Shown: piece after piece, positions 8,691 through 16,777 of the stretch
Layout: every line of letters starts with the position of its first letter
Position numbering within the stretch: position 1 is the stretch's first letter
Assembly: GCF_006491595.2 (NCBI RefSeq)
Contig: NZ_VEVQ02000021.1
Coordinates: forward strand, 1 to 63,884
DNA: 63,884 bases
DNA from: Flavobacterium jejuense
GTDB lineage: Bacteria > Bacteroidota > Bacteroidia > Flavobacteriales > Flavobacteriaceae
Direction: 5' to 3'
Position numbers and translations under genes: made by a program
The notes under the pieces: generated by a model
Databases searched by the model: none
The model's input: only the letters and a program-made list of their open reading frames with translations
What the model was told of the DNA's origin: nothing

Positions 8691-8727
8691 TAAAAAACCC
8701 TCTCATTTCTGAAAAGGTTCTTAGTAG
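8691..8727 (-). terminator. tRNA terminator and right copy of the direct repeat
   Basis: On the minus strand AACC..T and AGGGTT form a hairpin followed by six Ts, directly after the first initiator tRNA. The same sequence recurs at 5653-5691 at the far end of the cassette. It also lies just after the stop of the Shedu-like gene, so it may act in both directions. Confidence 0.65.
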
Positions 8728-8797
8728 CGGGAACAGGACTCGAACCTGTGACCTTCGGGTTATGAGCCCGACGAGCTGCCTACTGCTCTATCCCGCG
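8725..8797 (-). tRNA. Initiator tRNA-fMet (CAT), copy 1
   Basis: A 73-nt cloverleaf on the minus strand with anticodon CAT. The anticodon stem has three consecutive G:C pairs (GGGCTCATAACCC), and position 1:72 is an unpaired C:T; both are hallmarks of the bacterial initiator tRNA. No CCA end is encoded. It is identical to the copy at 8831-8903. Confidence 0.95.
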
Positions 8798-8830
8798 ATG
8801 TGCGTTTGTAATTTCAATAAAAATTCTTAG

Positions 8831-8903
8831 TAGCGGGAACAGGACTCGAACCTGTGACCTTCGGGTTATGAGCCCGACGAGCTGCCTACTGCTCTATCCC
8901 GCG
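8831..8903 (-). tRNA. Initiator tRNA-fMet (CAT), copy 2
   Basis: This sequence is identical to copy 1, 33 bp upstream of it in transcription order. It shows the same C1:T72 mismatch, G:C-rich anticodon stem and CAT anticodon. The two form a tandem pair ending at the terminator at 8691-8720. Confidence 0.95.
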
Positions 8904-8992
8904 ATTTGTGAGTGCAAAGATACAATCGTTAAATGAAAAAGCAAGTAAAAAACATAAAAAAATTAAAATTTCTTCTATTCACCTGATATGAC

Positions 8993-9000
8993 TACCTTTG
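8993..9000 (+). promoter_or_regulatory. TAnnTTTG promoter box of era
   Basis: TACCTTTG matches the Bacteroidota -7/-10 consensus. Transcription would begin a few bases later, which rules out the upstream in-frame TTG at 8998 and supports ATG 9019. Confidence 0.6.
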
Positions 9001-9018
9001 CAACATAAATATTTTAAA

Positions 9019-9903
9019 ATGGAACACAAAGCTGGGTTTGTAAATATAATAGGTAACCCAAACGTTGGAAAGTCAACCTTGATGAATGCACTAGTTGGTG
9101 AGCGTTTGTCTATTATAACAAGTAAAGCACAAACCACTCGACATAGAATTTTAGGAATTGTCAACGGAGACGATTTCCAAATGATATTATCCGATACTCC
9201 AGGAATTATAAAACCTGCTTATGAATTACAAAATTCTATGATGGGTTTTGTAAAAAATGCTTTTGAAGATGCAGATGTTTTAATCTATATGGTTGAAATA
9301 GGAGAGAAGGAACTAAAAGATGAAGCTTTTTTTAATAAAATTGTACATTCTAAAATACCAGTTTTATTATTGTTAAATAAAATTGATAAATCCAATCAAG
9401 AACAGTTAGAGGAACAAGTAGCAATGTGGGCTGAAAAAGTACCCAATGCAGAAATTTTTGCTATATCTGCTTTAGAAAACTTTAATGTTCAAGCAGTATT
9501 TAATAGAGTAATTGAATTGTTGCCAGTTTCACCACCATTTTATCCTAAAGATGCTTTAACAGACAAACCAGAACGTTTTTTCGTAAATGAAACAATTAGG
9601 GAAAAAATTCTATTAAATTATGATAAAGAAATTCCTTATGCCGTAGAAATTGATACTGAAGAATTTAAAGAAGACGATGCAATTATTCGCATTAGAGCAG
9701 TAATAATGGTAGAACGTGATACCCAAAAAGGGATTATAATAGGACATAAAGGTGCTGCTTTAAAACGTGTAGGTATTCAAGCTAGAGCTGATTTAGAAAA
9801 ATTCTTTGGGAAACAAATTTTTTTAGAGACTTATGTTAAGGTTAATAAAGATTGGAGAAGTAATATGAATCAATTGAAAAGATTTGGTTACAACCAAAAA
9901 TAA
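9019..9903 (+). CDS. era: GTPase Era
   Basis: 294 aa. An N-terminal Ras-like GTPase domain has G1 GNPNVGKS at residues 12-19, G3 SDTPG and G4 NKID. A C-terminal KH domain carries the GxxG-type loop (IIGHKGAALKRVG). Era binds the 3' end of 16S rRNA and promotes 30S maturation. The start at 9019 (MEHKAGFVNIIG) fits both the family length and the TACCTTTG promoter. The stop abuts, with no gap, the stop codon of the convergent membrane-protein gene. Confidence 0.97.
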   Translation: MEHKAGFVNIIGNPNVGKSTLMNALVGERLSIITSKAQTTRHRILGIVNGDDFQMILSDTPGIIKPAYELQNSMMGFVKNAFEDADVLIYMVEIGEKELKDEAFFNKIVHSKIPVLLLLNKIDKSNQEQLEEQVAMWAEKVPNAEIFAISALENFNVQAVFNRVIELLPVSPPFYPKDALTDKPERFFVNETIREKILLNYDKEIPYAVEIDTEEFKEDDAIIRIRAVIMVERDTQKGIIIGHKGAALKRVGIQARADLEKFFGKQIFLETYVKVNKDWRSNMNQLKRFGYNQK

Positions 9904-10392
9904 TTAGTTGATAATTCTTTCCATAATTGTTTGTAATTGATTCATTTCTGGAATTCCTTTTCTTCTGTTTTTTCTAGCAATATAATAGAGTAGAAACCAT
10001 AAGAATACCATTAAAGCAATAATAATAATTTCAATAGTATAGTTCTGATGTAGTTTTACTTTTGTATAAGCTGATATTGAAGCAATAAAGAAAATTACAC
10101 CTACAAGAAAATGGAGAAAAATAAAAAATGTCCATAAGACAGGATCTGGACCATATAACCCGTTAATGGCAGTGTTTCCATCTTCCATAGGTTCTAGATG
10201 AAGGTGTAAATGGGGAGAATATTTTTCTCTTTTGAGAATTCCTAAACTCAACCAAATATGATTGTCTAGGATTTTTACTTTGTAATCGGGCTCAATTTCA
10301 GATTTTAATACTTCAAATTCTTTTAAAATTGTATCTAAGGATTTTTCAGCAACAGTATAGAATCGAAGTCGAAGGGTAAAGTTTTTCTCCAT
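9904..10392 (-). CDS. Uncharacterised two-TM membrane protein
   Basis: 162 aa with no recognised family. Residues 1-85 are a soluble region (RLRFYTVAEKSL..HIWLSLGILKREKYSPHLHLHLEP). Two transmembrane helices follow at ~86-108 and ~118-138, and then a basic tail (ARKNRRKG). It is convergent with era, the two stop codons being directly adjacent, so there is no room for a separate terminator. The divergent neighbour is der. The function is unknown. Confidence 0.7.
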   Translation of the reverse strand: MEKNFTLRLRFYTVAEKSLDTILKEFEVLKSEIEPDYKVKILDNHIWLSLGILKREKYSPHLHLHLEPMEDGNTAINGLYGPDPVLWTFFIFLHFLVGVIFFIASISAYTKVKLHQNYTIEIIIIALMVFLWFLLYYIARKNRRKGIPEMNQLQTIMERIIN

Positions 10393-10520
10393 AAATTGGG
10401 ATTTATGTTACTAATCTACGAAAAAAATATTAATAAAAGAATATCAAATTAACTTTACAAGCTTGTTATTGAATTGATTAAATAGGAAAAGCAAATCTGT
10501 TTTTCTAAATTCTAAATGAT

Positions 10521-10528
10521 TATCTTTG
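10521..10528 (+). promoter_or_regulatory. TAnnTTTG promoter box of der
   Basis: TATCTTTG followed by CA is the canonical flavobacterial -7 box, 20 bp before the der start codon. Confidence 0.6.
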
Positions 10529-10548
10529 CACTTTCAAAAAAATAAATA

Positions 10549-11859
10549 ATGAATAATATTGTAGCCATAGTAGGTAGACCAAATGTAGGAAAATCGACAT
10601 TTTTCAATCGTTTAATACAACGTAGAGATGCTATTGTTGATTCTGTTAGTGGTGTTACTAGAGATAGAAATTATGGCAAAAGTGAATGGAACGGAAAAGC
10701 CTTTTCTGTAATAGATACAGGAGGATATATTAAAGGCTCGGATGATGTTTTCGAAGGAGAAATAAGACGTCAAGTGGAATTAGCTATTGATGAAGCGGAT
10801 GCTATTATTTTTTTAGTGGATGTAGAAGAAGGGGTAACTCCAATGGATGCCGAAGTTGCAAAATTACTTCGTAAGGTAACAAAACCAATTTTATTAGCAG
10901 TTAATAAAGTAGATAATGGTGCAAGGGAAAAAGATGCAGTTGAATTTTATTCTCTAGGATTAGGAGAGTATTTTACTATTGCCGGTATGAATGGAAGTGG
11001 AACTGGTGAGCTTTTAGATGAATTAGTAAGAGTTTTACCAGAATTACCTGAAGTAGAAGAAGAAGAAAATCCTTTGCCAAAATTTACGGTTGTAGGTAGA
11101 CCAAATGCTGGAAAGTCCTCTTTTATTAATGCTTTAATTGGTGAAGATCGTTTTGTTGTCACAGATATTGCTGGAACTACTAGAGATTCAATCGATACAA
11201 CTTATAATCGTTTTGGATTCGAATTTAAATTAGTAGATACAGCTGGAATTAGAAGAAAAGCCAAGGTTAAAGAAGATTTAGAATTCTACTCAGTAATGCG
11301 TTCCGTAAGAGCTATCGAGCACAGTGATGTTTGTATTCTTATGATTGATGCAACTAGAGGTTTTGAAGGACAAGATCAAAATATATTTTGGTTAGCCGAA
11401 AAAAACAGAAAAGGTGTTGTTATTTTAGTTAATAAATGGGATTTAGTAGAAAAAGATACCATGTCAACTAGAGATTACGAAAGAAAAATTCGTGAGGAAT
11501 TACAACCATTTACAGATGTTCCTATTTTATTTGTTTCTGCTTTAACGAAACAAAGATTATTAAAAGCGCTAGAAGTAGCAGTTGAAGTTTATGAAAATAG
11601 AAAACAACGTATTGCCACTTCAAAATTTAATGATGTAATGTTGCCTATTATTGAAGCAATGCCACCACCAGCATTAAAAGGAAAGTATGTAAAAATTAAA
11701 TATTGTATGCAATTGCCTACACCAACACCTCAGTTTGTGTTTTTTGCTAATTTGCCTCAATATGTAAAAGATCCATATAAACGATTTATTGAAAATAAAT
11801 TACGTGAAAATTATAATTTTTCTGGTGTACCAATAGATATTTATTTTAGACAAAAATAA
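10549..11859 (+). CDS. der: Ribosome-biogenesis GTPase Der (EngA)
   Basis: 436 aa with the diagnostic tandem pair of GTPase domains. The first has G1 GRPNVGKS near residue 8 and DTGGY, and the second G1 GRPNAGKS near residue 184 and DTAGI with NKWD. A C-terminal KH-like domain follows (~350-436). Der acts in late assembly of the 50S subunit. The length is typical. The gene is monocistronic, with a consensus promoter upstream and a strong bidirectional terminator downstream. Confidence 0.97.
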   Translation: MNNIVAIVGRPNVGKSTFFNRLIQRRDAIVDSVSGVTRDRNYGKSEWNGKAFSVIDTGGYIKGSDDVFEGEIRRQVELAIDEADAIIFLVDVEEGVTPMDAEVAKLLRKVTKPILLAVNKVDNGAREKDAVEFYSLGLGEYFTIAGMNGSGTGELLDELVRVLPELPEVEEEENPLPKFTVVGRPNAGKSSFINALIGEDRFVVTDIAGTTRDSIDTTYNRFGFEFKLVDTAGIRRKAKVKEDLEFYSVMRSVRAIEHSDVCILMIDATRGFEGQDQNIFWLAEKNRKGVVILVNKWDLVEKDTMSTRDYERKIREELQPFTDVPILFVSALTKQRLLKALEVAVEVYENRKQRIATSKFNDVMLPIIEAMPPPALKGKYVKIKYCMQLPTPTPQFVFFANLPQYVKDPYKRFIENKLRENYNFSGVPIDIYFRQK

Positions 11860-11869
11860 TAAAACAAAA

Positions 11870-11898
11870 AAAAGAGCTTTCAATTTGAAAGCTCTTTT
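11870..11898. terminator. Bidirectional terminator
   Basis: AAAAGAGCTTTC and GAAAGCTCTTTT form a perfect 12-bp stem with a 5-nt loop, giving a T-tract on both strands. It separates der from the convergent secreted-protein gene. Confidence 0.85.
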
Positions 11899-11924
11899 AG
11901 TATGCACAATAACCTCATTCATTA

Positions 11925-12821
11925 TTATTGTACAATTATTTTCTTTGTAATTACTGCTCCGTTTTTTCTTAGCATTTTTAATGTATAAATACCACTGTTA
12001 GTCGTTTCGTCTACTATAAATTGTATGGTTTCTTTATCAGCAATTGTGAATTCTAATCTTTTAGTATTTCCTGATAAATCAATTAAAGTCAATTCTTTTA
12101 AGTCAATTTGCTTTGTGAAAATATTAGAAACCTGACCTTTGTAGATTGGATTTGAAATGATATAAGTCACATTATAAGAATCTTCTAATGAAGCATTATC
12201 TGTTGCTTGAAACGCGCTTAATGCATTTTCATTTATAGGTGTAATTTCAATATCATCTATTTCCATTTGTAAATTTGAATTTTCATTCAATTTGGATTGA
12301 TTTTGAACTGAAGGATAAAACCAAAGCTGTGAATTGTCTTTAGTTGGAATATAAGTGATTTTTACAATTTGCCAAAATGATTTAGACTTACTTACTTCTT
12401 TAGACCAGACTACCTCGCTAGTTTGATCAATCTTAGGCTTTCTTTGTGAAGTAGAACTTGTTAAGCCATTAGTTGCTCTAATAGTCGCTGTTGGTATTTG
12501 TTTTTTAGCCTCATGAGAATCAATACTAGTATAAGCCTTTACTTTAAATGAAATTTCATATTTTTTTCCAACAGTGAAGTTGTAGTTTGTATAGATACCT
12601 TCACTATTCTCTTTCGAGATACTTAACCAAGCCCAAGTGTTGTTATTTAAGTTTCCTAAAACCATAGGAGTTCCATGACTTGCGGCCCAACCTTTAATAC
12701 AACTTGGAGCACTAAAACCATTTCCTGTACAATTTCCAGTTAAGCTTCCATTAGTTACTATTTGTGAATTGCTAGTGATTGAAGTAAAGAATAATGCAGT
12801 AAAGAATACTATTGTTTTCAT
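11925..12821 (-). CDS. Secreted T9SS-type protein, 'NGSL' paralogue 1
   Basis: 298 aa. A signal peptide (1-19, ..SNSQ) is followed by a ~180-residue beta-rich domain resembling a galactose-binding/CBM-like jelly roll (IVTNGSLTGNC..GWAASHGTP..NTWAWLSISKE...GIYTNYNF). The C-terminal ~75 residues end in GIYTLKMLRKNGAVITKKIIVQ-like sequence, the pattern of type A T9SS sorting domains. Homologues sit at 13013-14908 and 23997-24884. It is probably surface-exposed or released; the ligand is unknown. Confidence 0.75.
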   Translation of the reverse strand: MKTIVFFTALFFTSITSNSQIVTNGSLTGNCTGNGFSAPSCIKGWAASHGTPMVLGNLNNNTWAWLSISKENSEGIYTNYNFTVGKKYEISFKVKAYTSIDSHEAKKQIPTATIRATNGLTSSTSQRKPKIDQTSEVVWSKEVSKSKSFWQIVKITYIPTKDNSQLWFYPSVQNQSKLNENSNLQMEIDDIEITPINENALSAFQATDNASLEDSYNVTYIISNPIYKGQVSNIFTKQIDLKELTLIDLSGNTKRLEFTIADKETIQFIVDETTNSGIYTLKMLRKNGAVITKKIIVQ

Positions 12822-12953
12822 GTCTATTTTAAATTAGATTTTTTATTTGTTTTAAGAGATATGCAAATATTCAAACTATTAGGTGATAAAACATTAAGAA
12901 ATCTCCTCATTTTTAAGGGGAAAAACCCCCTTTTTTTTATGGTGGTTTTTAAT

Positions 12954-12984
12954 AAAAAAATAGGATGCCTTTGTAGACATCCTA
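12954..12984 (-). terminator. Terminator of the 648-aa-frame secreted gene
   Basis: TAGGATG and CATCCTA form a 7-bp stem around a 10-nt loop, followed on the minus strand by seven Ts (12954-12960). A second small hairpin, GGGG/CCCC with eight Ts on the plus strand, lies nearby at about 12917-12941. Confidence 0.75.
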
Positions 12985-13012
12985 AATTTTTGATTTTAAA
13001 AAAGAACTATAA

Positions 13013-14908
13013 TTATTCTACAATTAGTTTCTTTGAGGTAATTGTATTATCCTTTTTAATTATTTTTACGATGTAAATTCCTTTAGTAATGGAATTGTCA
13101 ATCTGAAATGTAATAGTGTTAGTATCTTTAATCGAAAATAATATAGTTTTTGTTTTTCCTAATAAATCAGCTATTACAACTTTACTTACGTTTTTAGAAT
13201 CTGTTGTAAGGGAACAGAAGGCATCCCTTTTTACAGGATTAGGATAAAGTTGTTCTTGTGTGGCAATGTTTTCTAATTTATTGGTAGTTTTTCCTAAAGA
13301 AATATTCTCAACTTGTTTTACATCTTTTGTCTGTACTGCGTATTCGGGTTCTCCATTTGCTAATAAACCTTGGATTACAACTTTAAAAGCTTTTCTGGTT
13401 TCTCCCCATGGAGCACAATCATTCCATGTTCCGTGCTTAATATAATACCAAGTATTTATCACTAAACCAGAATTGAAAGTAGCAGTCATACCATCTGGAG
13501 ATAAGGTAGGAGTTACTCCAACTGGATTATTCCCTGTTGTACTACCATTTGGAGCATAAGAAATAGACCAATGGTGACTAACGAAAACTGGGTTTGAAGC
13601 TGCAATAGCTGTAACATGTACATTATTTCCAATATTTGACGCATTGATTGAAAAGTTAGTTGTATATCCTGACCAATATACATTTTGTGGTAAAGCTATT
13701 CTTAATTCTCTCCAAGAAACACAACTGTTATAAACACCATGCTTAATGTAGTAGTTTTTGTCTTTGGATAATCCTGTAAAAGTTGTTGTAGTGCCACTTT
13801 GTATTGAGCCTACTAATCCTAAACTAGTCGCATCTGTAGTAGAACCAGCTACTGATGTTTCAATTAATCCCCACCAATGATTTAAACCAACTGTAGTATC
13901 AGTAGCAGTTACAGTAACTGAAATAGTTCCATTTGGAGCACAGAATGAATTGAAAGTAAAAGCAGGTGATCCATTTGAGCTTAAAACTCTAAAAATATGG
14001 GTAGATGGAACCCATCCTACACAAGGACTTGATGAGGTTGCAACTTTTACTTCATATTCATAACCAGGAATGAAATTATATCCTTGACTTCCAAATAGTG
14101 ACGATAAATTTAAAACACCTAATTGCCCAGAAGTCCATCCATTACTGCCTAATTTATCTTGCCACTGGAAAGCTCCAGTTGAACCAATTGGTCTTCTCCA
14201 AATGTCTAAGTAATATTGATTTTCTCCAAAAGAAGCCGTTCCGTTTAAAAAAATGTCCTCACCTTCACAAAAATCTGTTTTCATATTACTAGAAGCGTCT
14301 TCAAAATGAAAAACAGAAGTTACAGGAGGTGTGATTGTAACGTTATCTATTTCCATTTCTATTTGCGCTCTTCCATTTAATGCTGAACTAGCAGTCATTG
14401 CAGGAAAAAAACATAATTGTGTATAGTTTTGATTTGGAACAAAGCTAATGGTTACAGTTGTCCAATTATTTCCTCTGTAGGCAGAAACAGTATTTTGTAA
14501 AACTATTTGTCCGCTATTTAGTAACGCAGGAGGAATAGCATTACTACTGTTTGTGGTTAAGTTATTAAATACTTTTGCATAAACCCAAGAATTTAGTACT
14601 GTGTTATTTGGGTTGTTGATGTTGGCATCGGTTCTAATGTCAAAAGAAATTTGATAGGTTCTATTAGCCACAAAGTTATAATTGGTGAAAATACCTTCAC
14701 CTCTATTAGTATGTGACCACATCCAAACCCAAGTGTTTGTGTTTACTACTCCTGATGTACTAGGTGAACCATGTGTGCCTTGCCAACTTTGAACACTGGT
14801 GATACCATTGTTACCTATGCTGGTAGCATCTAAAGTTCCATTTGTTAAACATTGTGCATTCGAAATACTCCAAATGAGGAATATTATAATTGTAAATAAA
14901 TTTTTCAT
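13013..14908 (-). CDS. Secreted multidomain T9SS-type protein, paralogue 2
   Basis: 631 aa from M at about 14908 (MKNLFTIIIFLIWSISNAQ), chosen because it begins a proper signal peptide; an in-frame GTG 51 bp further upstream is less likely. Residues ~20-215 repeat the jelly-roll-like domain of the 298-aa neighbour (CLTNGTLDA..GTHGSPS..NTWVWMWS..GEGIFTNYNF). The middle ~220-545 has several related beta-rich modules that end in 'YYIKHG.W..C..W.E.R'. The C-terminal ~75 residues are a T9SS sorting domain (YPNPVKRDAF..GIYIVKIIKKDNTITSKKLIVE). It is probably an exported adhesin or binding protein. Confidence 0.75.
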   Translation of the reverse strand: MKNLFTIIIFLIWSISNAQCLTNGTLDATSIGNNGITSVQSWQGTHGSPSTSGVVNTNTWVWMWSHTNRGEGIFTNYNFVANRTYQISFDIRTDANINNPNNTVLNSWVYAKVFNNLTTNSSNAIPPALLNSGQIVLQNTVSAYRGNNWTTVTISFVPNQNYTQLCFFPAMTASSALNGRAQIEMEIDNVTITPPVTSVFHFEDASSNMKTDFCEGEDIFLNGTASFGENQYYLDIWRRPIGSTGAFQWQDKLGSNGWTSGQLGVLNLSSLFGSQGYNFIPGYEYEVKVATSSSPCVGWVPSTHIFRVLSSNGSPAFTFNSFCAPNGTISVTVTATDTTVGLNHWWGLIETSVAGSTTDATSLGLVGSIQSGTTTTFTGLSKDKNYYIKHGVYNSCVSWRELRIALPQNVYWSGYTTNFSINASNIGNNVHVTAIAASNPVFVSHHWSISYAPNGSTTGNNPVGVTPTLSPDGMTATFNSGLVINTWYYIKHGTWNDCAPWGETRKAFKVVIQGLLANGEPEYAVQTKDVKQVENISLGKTTNKLENIATQEQLYPNPVKRDAFCSLTTDSKNVSKVVIADLLGKTKTILFSIKDTNTITFQIDNSITKGIYIVKIIKKDNTITSKKLIVE

Positions 14909-15077
14909 CTTGATTAAATTAATTATTTGTTTATAATAAAATTGTTTTGTTGTGATCACATTGCAAAGATTGTAACTTCTGCTGTCAAAACGTTTTATCG
15001 ATAAACCTTAATTAAAAGGGGGTTTTTACCCTTTTTTAATTGCTATCAATTTAATGAGCTGTACTTTAGGTGTTTAT

Positions 15078-16622
15078 TTATCTTATTGAGTTAGTTGCTT
15101 TTTTCTTAATGACTTCCATAATTGGTTTATTGTTAATTTTACTTTCTAGCCAAGAGATAATGTCTAAGTATAAAAAAGCTCTTCTTTCATAAGGATGGTC
15201 TTCATATTCTTTTAGTCGCTCATGAAGTTTTTTAAATTCACTTTTTAATTGATGTGGATAGATATTGCCTAAGTTTCTTAAAAATTTAATCATTTCACGT
15301 TGTACTTCATGAAGGTCATTCATTTTAATTAAGAATTTATAAGTACTTTTTAATTGTAATTCTAATTTGTAATCTAAACTCGCTTCATAATGAGCTACAA
15401 GACTTAAAACTCTAGCAAAACACATTAAATCTTCTCTCATGGTTAAATTTCTATTGTCTATAATTTTCTGTAAATAAAAAATACATTTTGTGTTGTTTCC
15501 AACACCAAAATACAAACAAGCAATTTTGTAGTAAAATACCATAACGTGATGGTCGTCTATTTTATCTTGATTTATTTTTATTTTTTTTAATAGTTCATCC
15601 ACTAGATAAATTCCTTTATCGAAGCTTCCTTCTAAAAAGTGTAGATTTAATTTGCTATTATAAATACATAAAAAAGTAAGAATGTTTACATTGTCATTTT
15701 TGGGAAAATCATCAAGTGAAATTGTTGCTTCTAGTTTTTCTAAAGTTTCTTTAAATAAAGTCTTGTGTTTTATTAAATACAAACATTCTAAAAGATAATT
15801 CACTCCTTTTATATACCAAACCGGATTTAAGAAAATCATTTTTGGGTTGTCATAAAATAAATCGACCCATTTTTTTGCATATTTATAACAAGACAAAAAA
15901 TCTTGAATTAAAAAACTATACCATAAATGAGCCTTGTAAAGCCATAATTTTTCTCTAAAACCTAAATCAGAAATAGTATAATTAGGAAGTTCTTTGTTGA
16001 AATAAGCAGTTATTTCTTGCATTTCAGCATCGCTTTTTGCATAACCACTTTTTAACATGATACTATATAATTGCAAGGATAAATTAGATAATTTACTTGC
16101 AATAACATTTTCTTTACTGAGTTTTCTTGCCTGTGTTGTTAATTCATCTGCTCTTCCAACAATACTTCGAGTAATGTATTGCGATTCAATTATTTTTTCA
16201 AGCTCTACAATCTCATAAGCTATGTTTTTTTCTTCATTTTCAAGAGCCATACCTTTGGCTTTTTCTAATATTTTCAAACTCTGCTTATAAAGTCCTTTGT
16301 GATATAAAATAGTGGCAAAATCGAGTTGTTCACGAATTAAAATGCGATTATTCTGATTGACAGGATTCATCCGTAAACTGACTAAAATTTGCTTGTATAA
16401 ATGCGCTTTTAAATTAGAAAGTTGTAGTTTGGTTACTATTTTGCTATCTAATATAATGTCCTCATTATAATCATTCATCTTGTCTAATAAATTAAATAAT
16501 AAAAGAAATTTTGCATTCACATTTATGTCAAGTCGATTGGCATATAATTTAAACTGACGCTTTTCTGACCTTGAAAGCGATTTGATTAAGATAAATAAAT
16601 TGTCTTTTGATAAGTTTGCCAT
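15078..16622 (-). CDS. Uncharacterised helical-repeat (TPR-like) protein
   Basis: 514 aa, cytosolic (no signal peptide or membrane segment), almost entirely alpha-helical with TPR-like pairs (for example DFATILYHKGLYKQSLKILEKAKGMALENEEKN). It starts MANLSKDNLFILIKSLSRSEKRQFKLYA. I do not recognise a named family. The shape suggests a scaffold or regulatory protein. It is divergent from the leucine operon with about 150 bp between, so the two could share a control region, but nothing shows functional linkage. Confidence 0.75.
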   Translation of the reverse strand: MANLSKDNLFILIKSLSRSEKRQFKLYANRLDINVNAKFLLLFNLLDKMNDYNEDIILDSKIVTKLQLSNLKAHLYKQILVSLRMNPVNQNNRILIREQLDFATILYHKGLYKQSLKILEKAKGMALENEEKNIAYEIVELEKIIESQYITRSIVGRADELTTQARKLSKENVIASKLSNLSLQLYSIMLKSGYAKSDAEMQEITAYFNKELPNYTISDLGFREKLWLYKAHLWYSFLIQDFLSCYKYAKKWVDLFYDNPKMIFLNPVWYIKGVNYLLECLYLIKHKTLFKETLEKLEATISLDDFPKNDNVNILTFLCIYNSKLNLHFLEGSFDKGIYLVDELLKKIKINQDKIDDHHVMVFYYKIACLYFGVGNNTKCIFYLQKIIDNRNLTMREDLMCFARVLSLVAHYEASLDYKLELQLKSTYKFLIKMNDLHEVQREMIKFLRNLGNIYPHQLKSEFKKLHERLKEYEDHPYERRAFLYLDIISWLESKINNKPIMEVIKKKATNSIR

Positions 16623-16733
16623 TGTAAATAAATGAATCTTAATTTATTGTAAATCAGTAAATTGTGTATTTTAAAAATGATTTTAATACTGTAAAAGGAA
16701 AATTTAAAAACCATCCTTACGCTAAGCAAAGTA

Positions 16734-16741
16734 TAAATTTG
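16734..16741 (+). promoter_or_regulatory. TAnnTTTG promoter box of the leu operon
   Basis: TAAATTTG is a full match to the Bacteroidota -7 box, 37 bp before the leuA start at 16778. It shows that the longer in-frame extension from 16664 is not translated. No T-box, riboswitch or leucine-rich leader peptide is visible in the short leader. Confidence 0.5.
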
Positions 16742-16777
16742 TATTCATATAGTAAAATTAAGTTTAATAATTCTTTT

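Larger units (their letters stand above)
5653..8727. mobile_element. Putative defence cassette inserted at tRNA-fMet
   Basis: About 3 kb bounded by near-identical direct repeats (5653-5691 and 8691-8727). The right repeat overlaps the 3' end of a tRNA gene. It contains two co-oriented genes (DUF4365-like and Shedu-like) and no integrase, transposase or relaxase. The organisation fits a cargo element integrated at a tRNA, a classic hotspot. Alternatively, the left repeat is the leftover terminator of a lost third tRNA copy, with the cassette acquired by homologous recombination between such repeats. Confidence 0.5.

Noticed and set aside
12861..13076. 71-codon plus-strand frame between two secreted-protein genes
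   Set aside because: It runs over two terminator hairpins and the 3' end of the minus-strand gene. There is no plausible protein character.
16623..16777. Possible T-box, riboswitch or leucine leader peptide before leuA
   Set aside because: The leader after the promoter box is only about 30 nt and has no leucine-codon run or hairpin.
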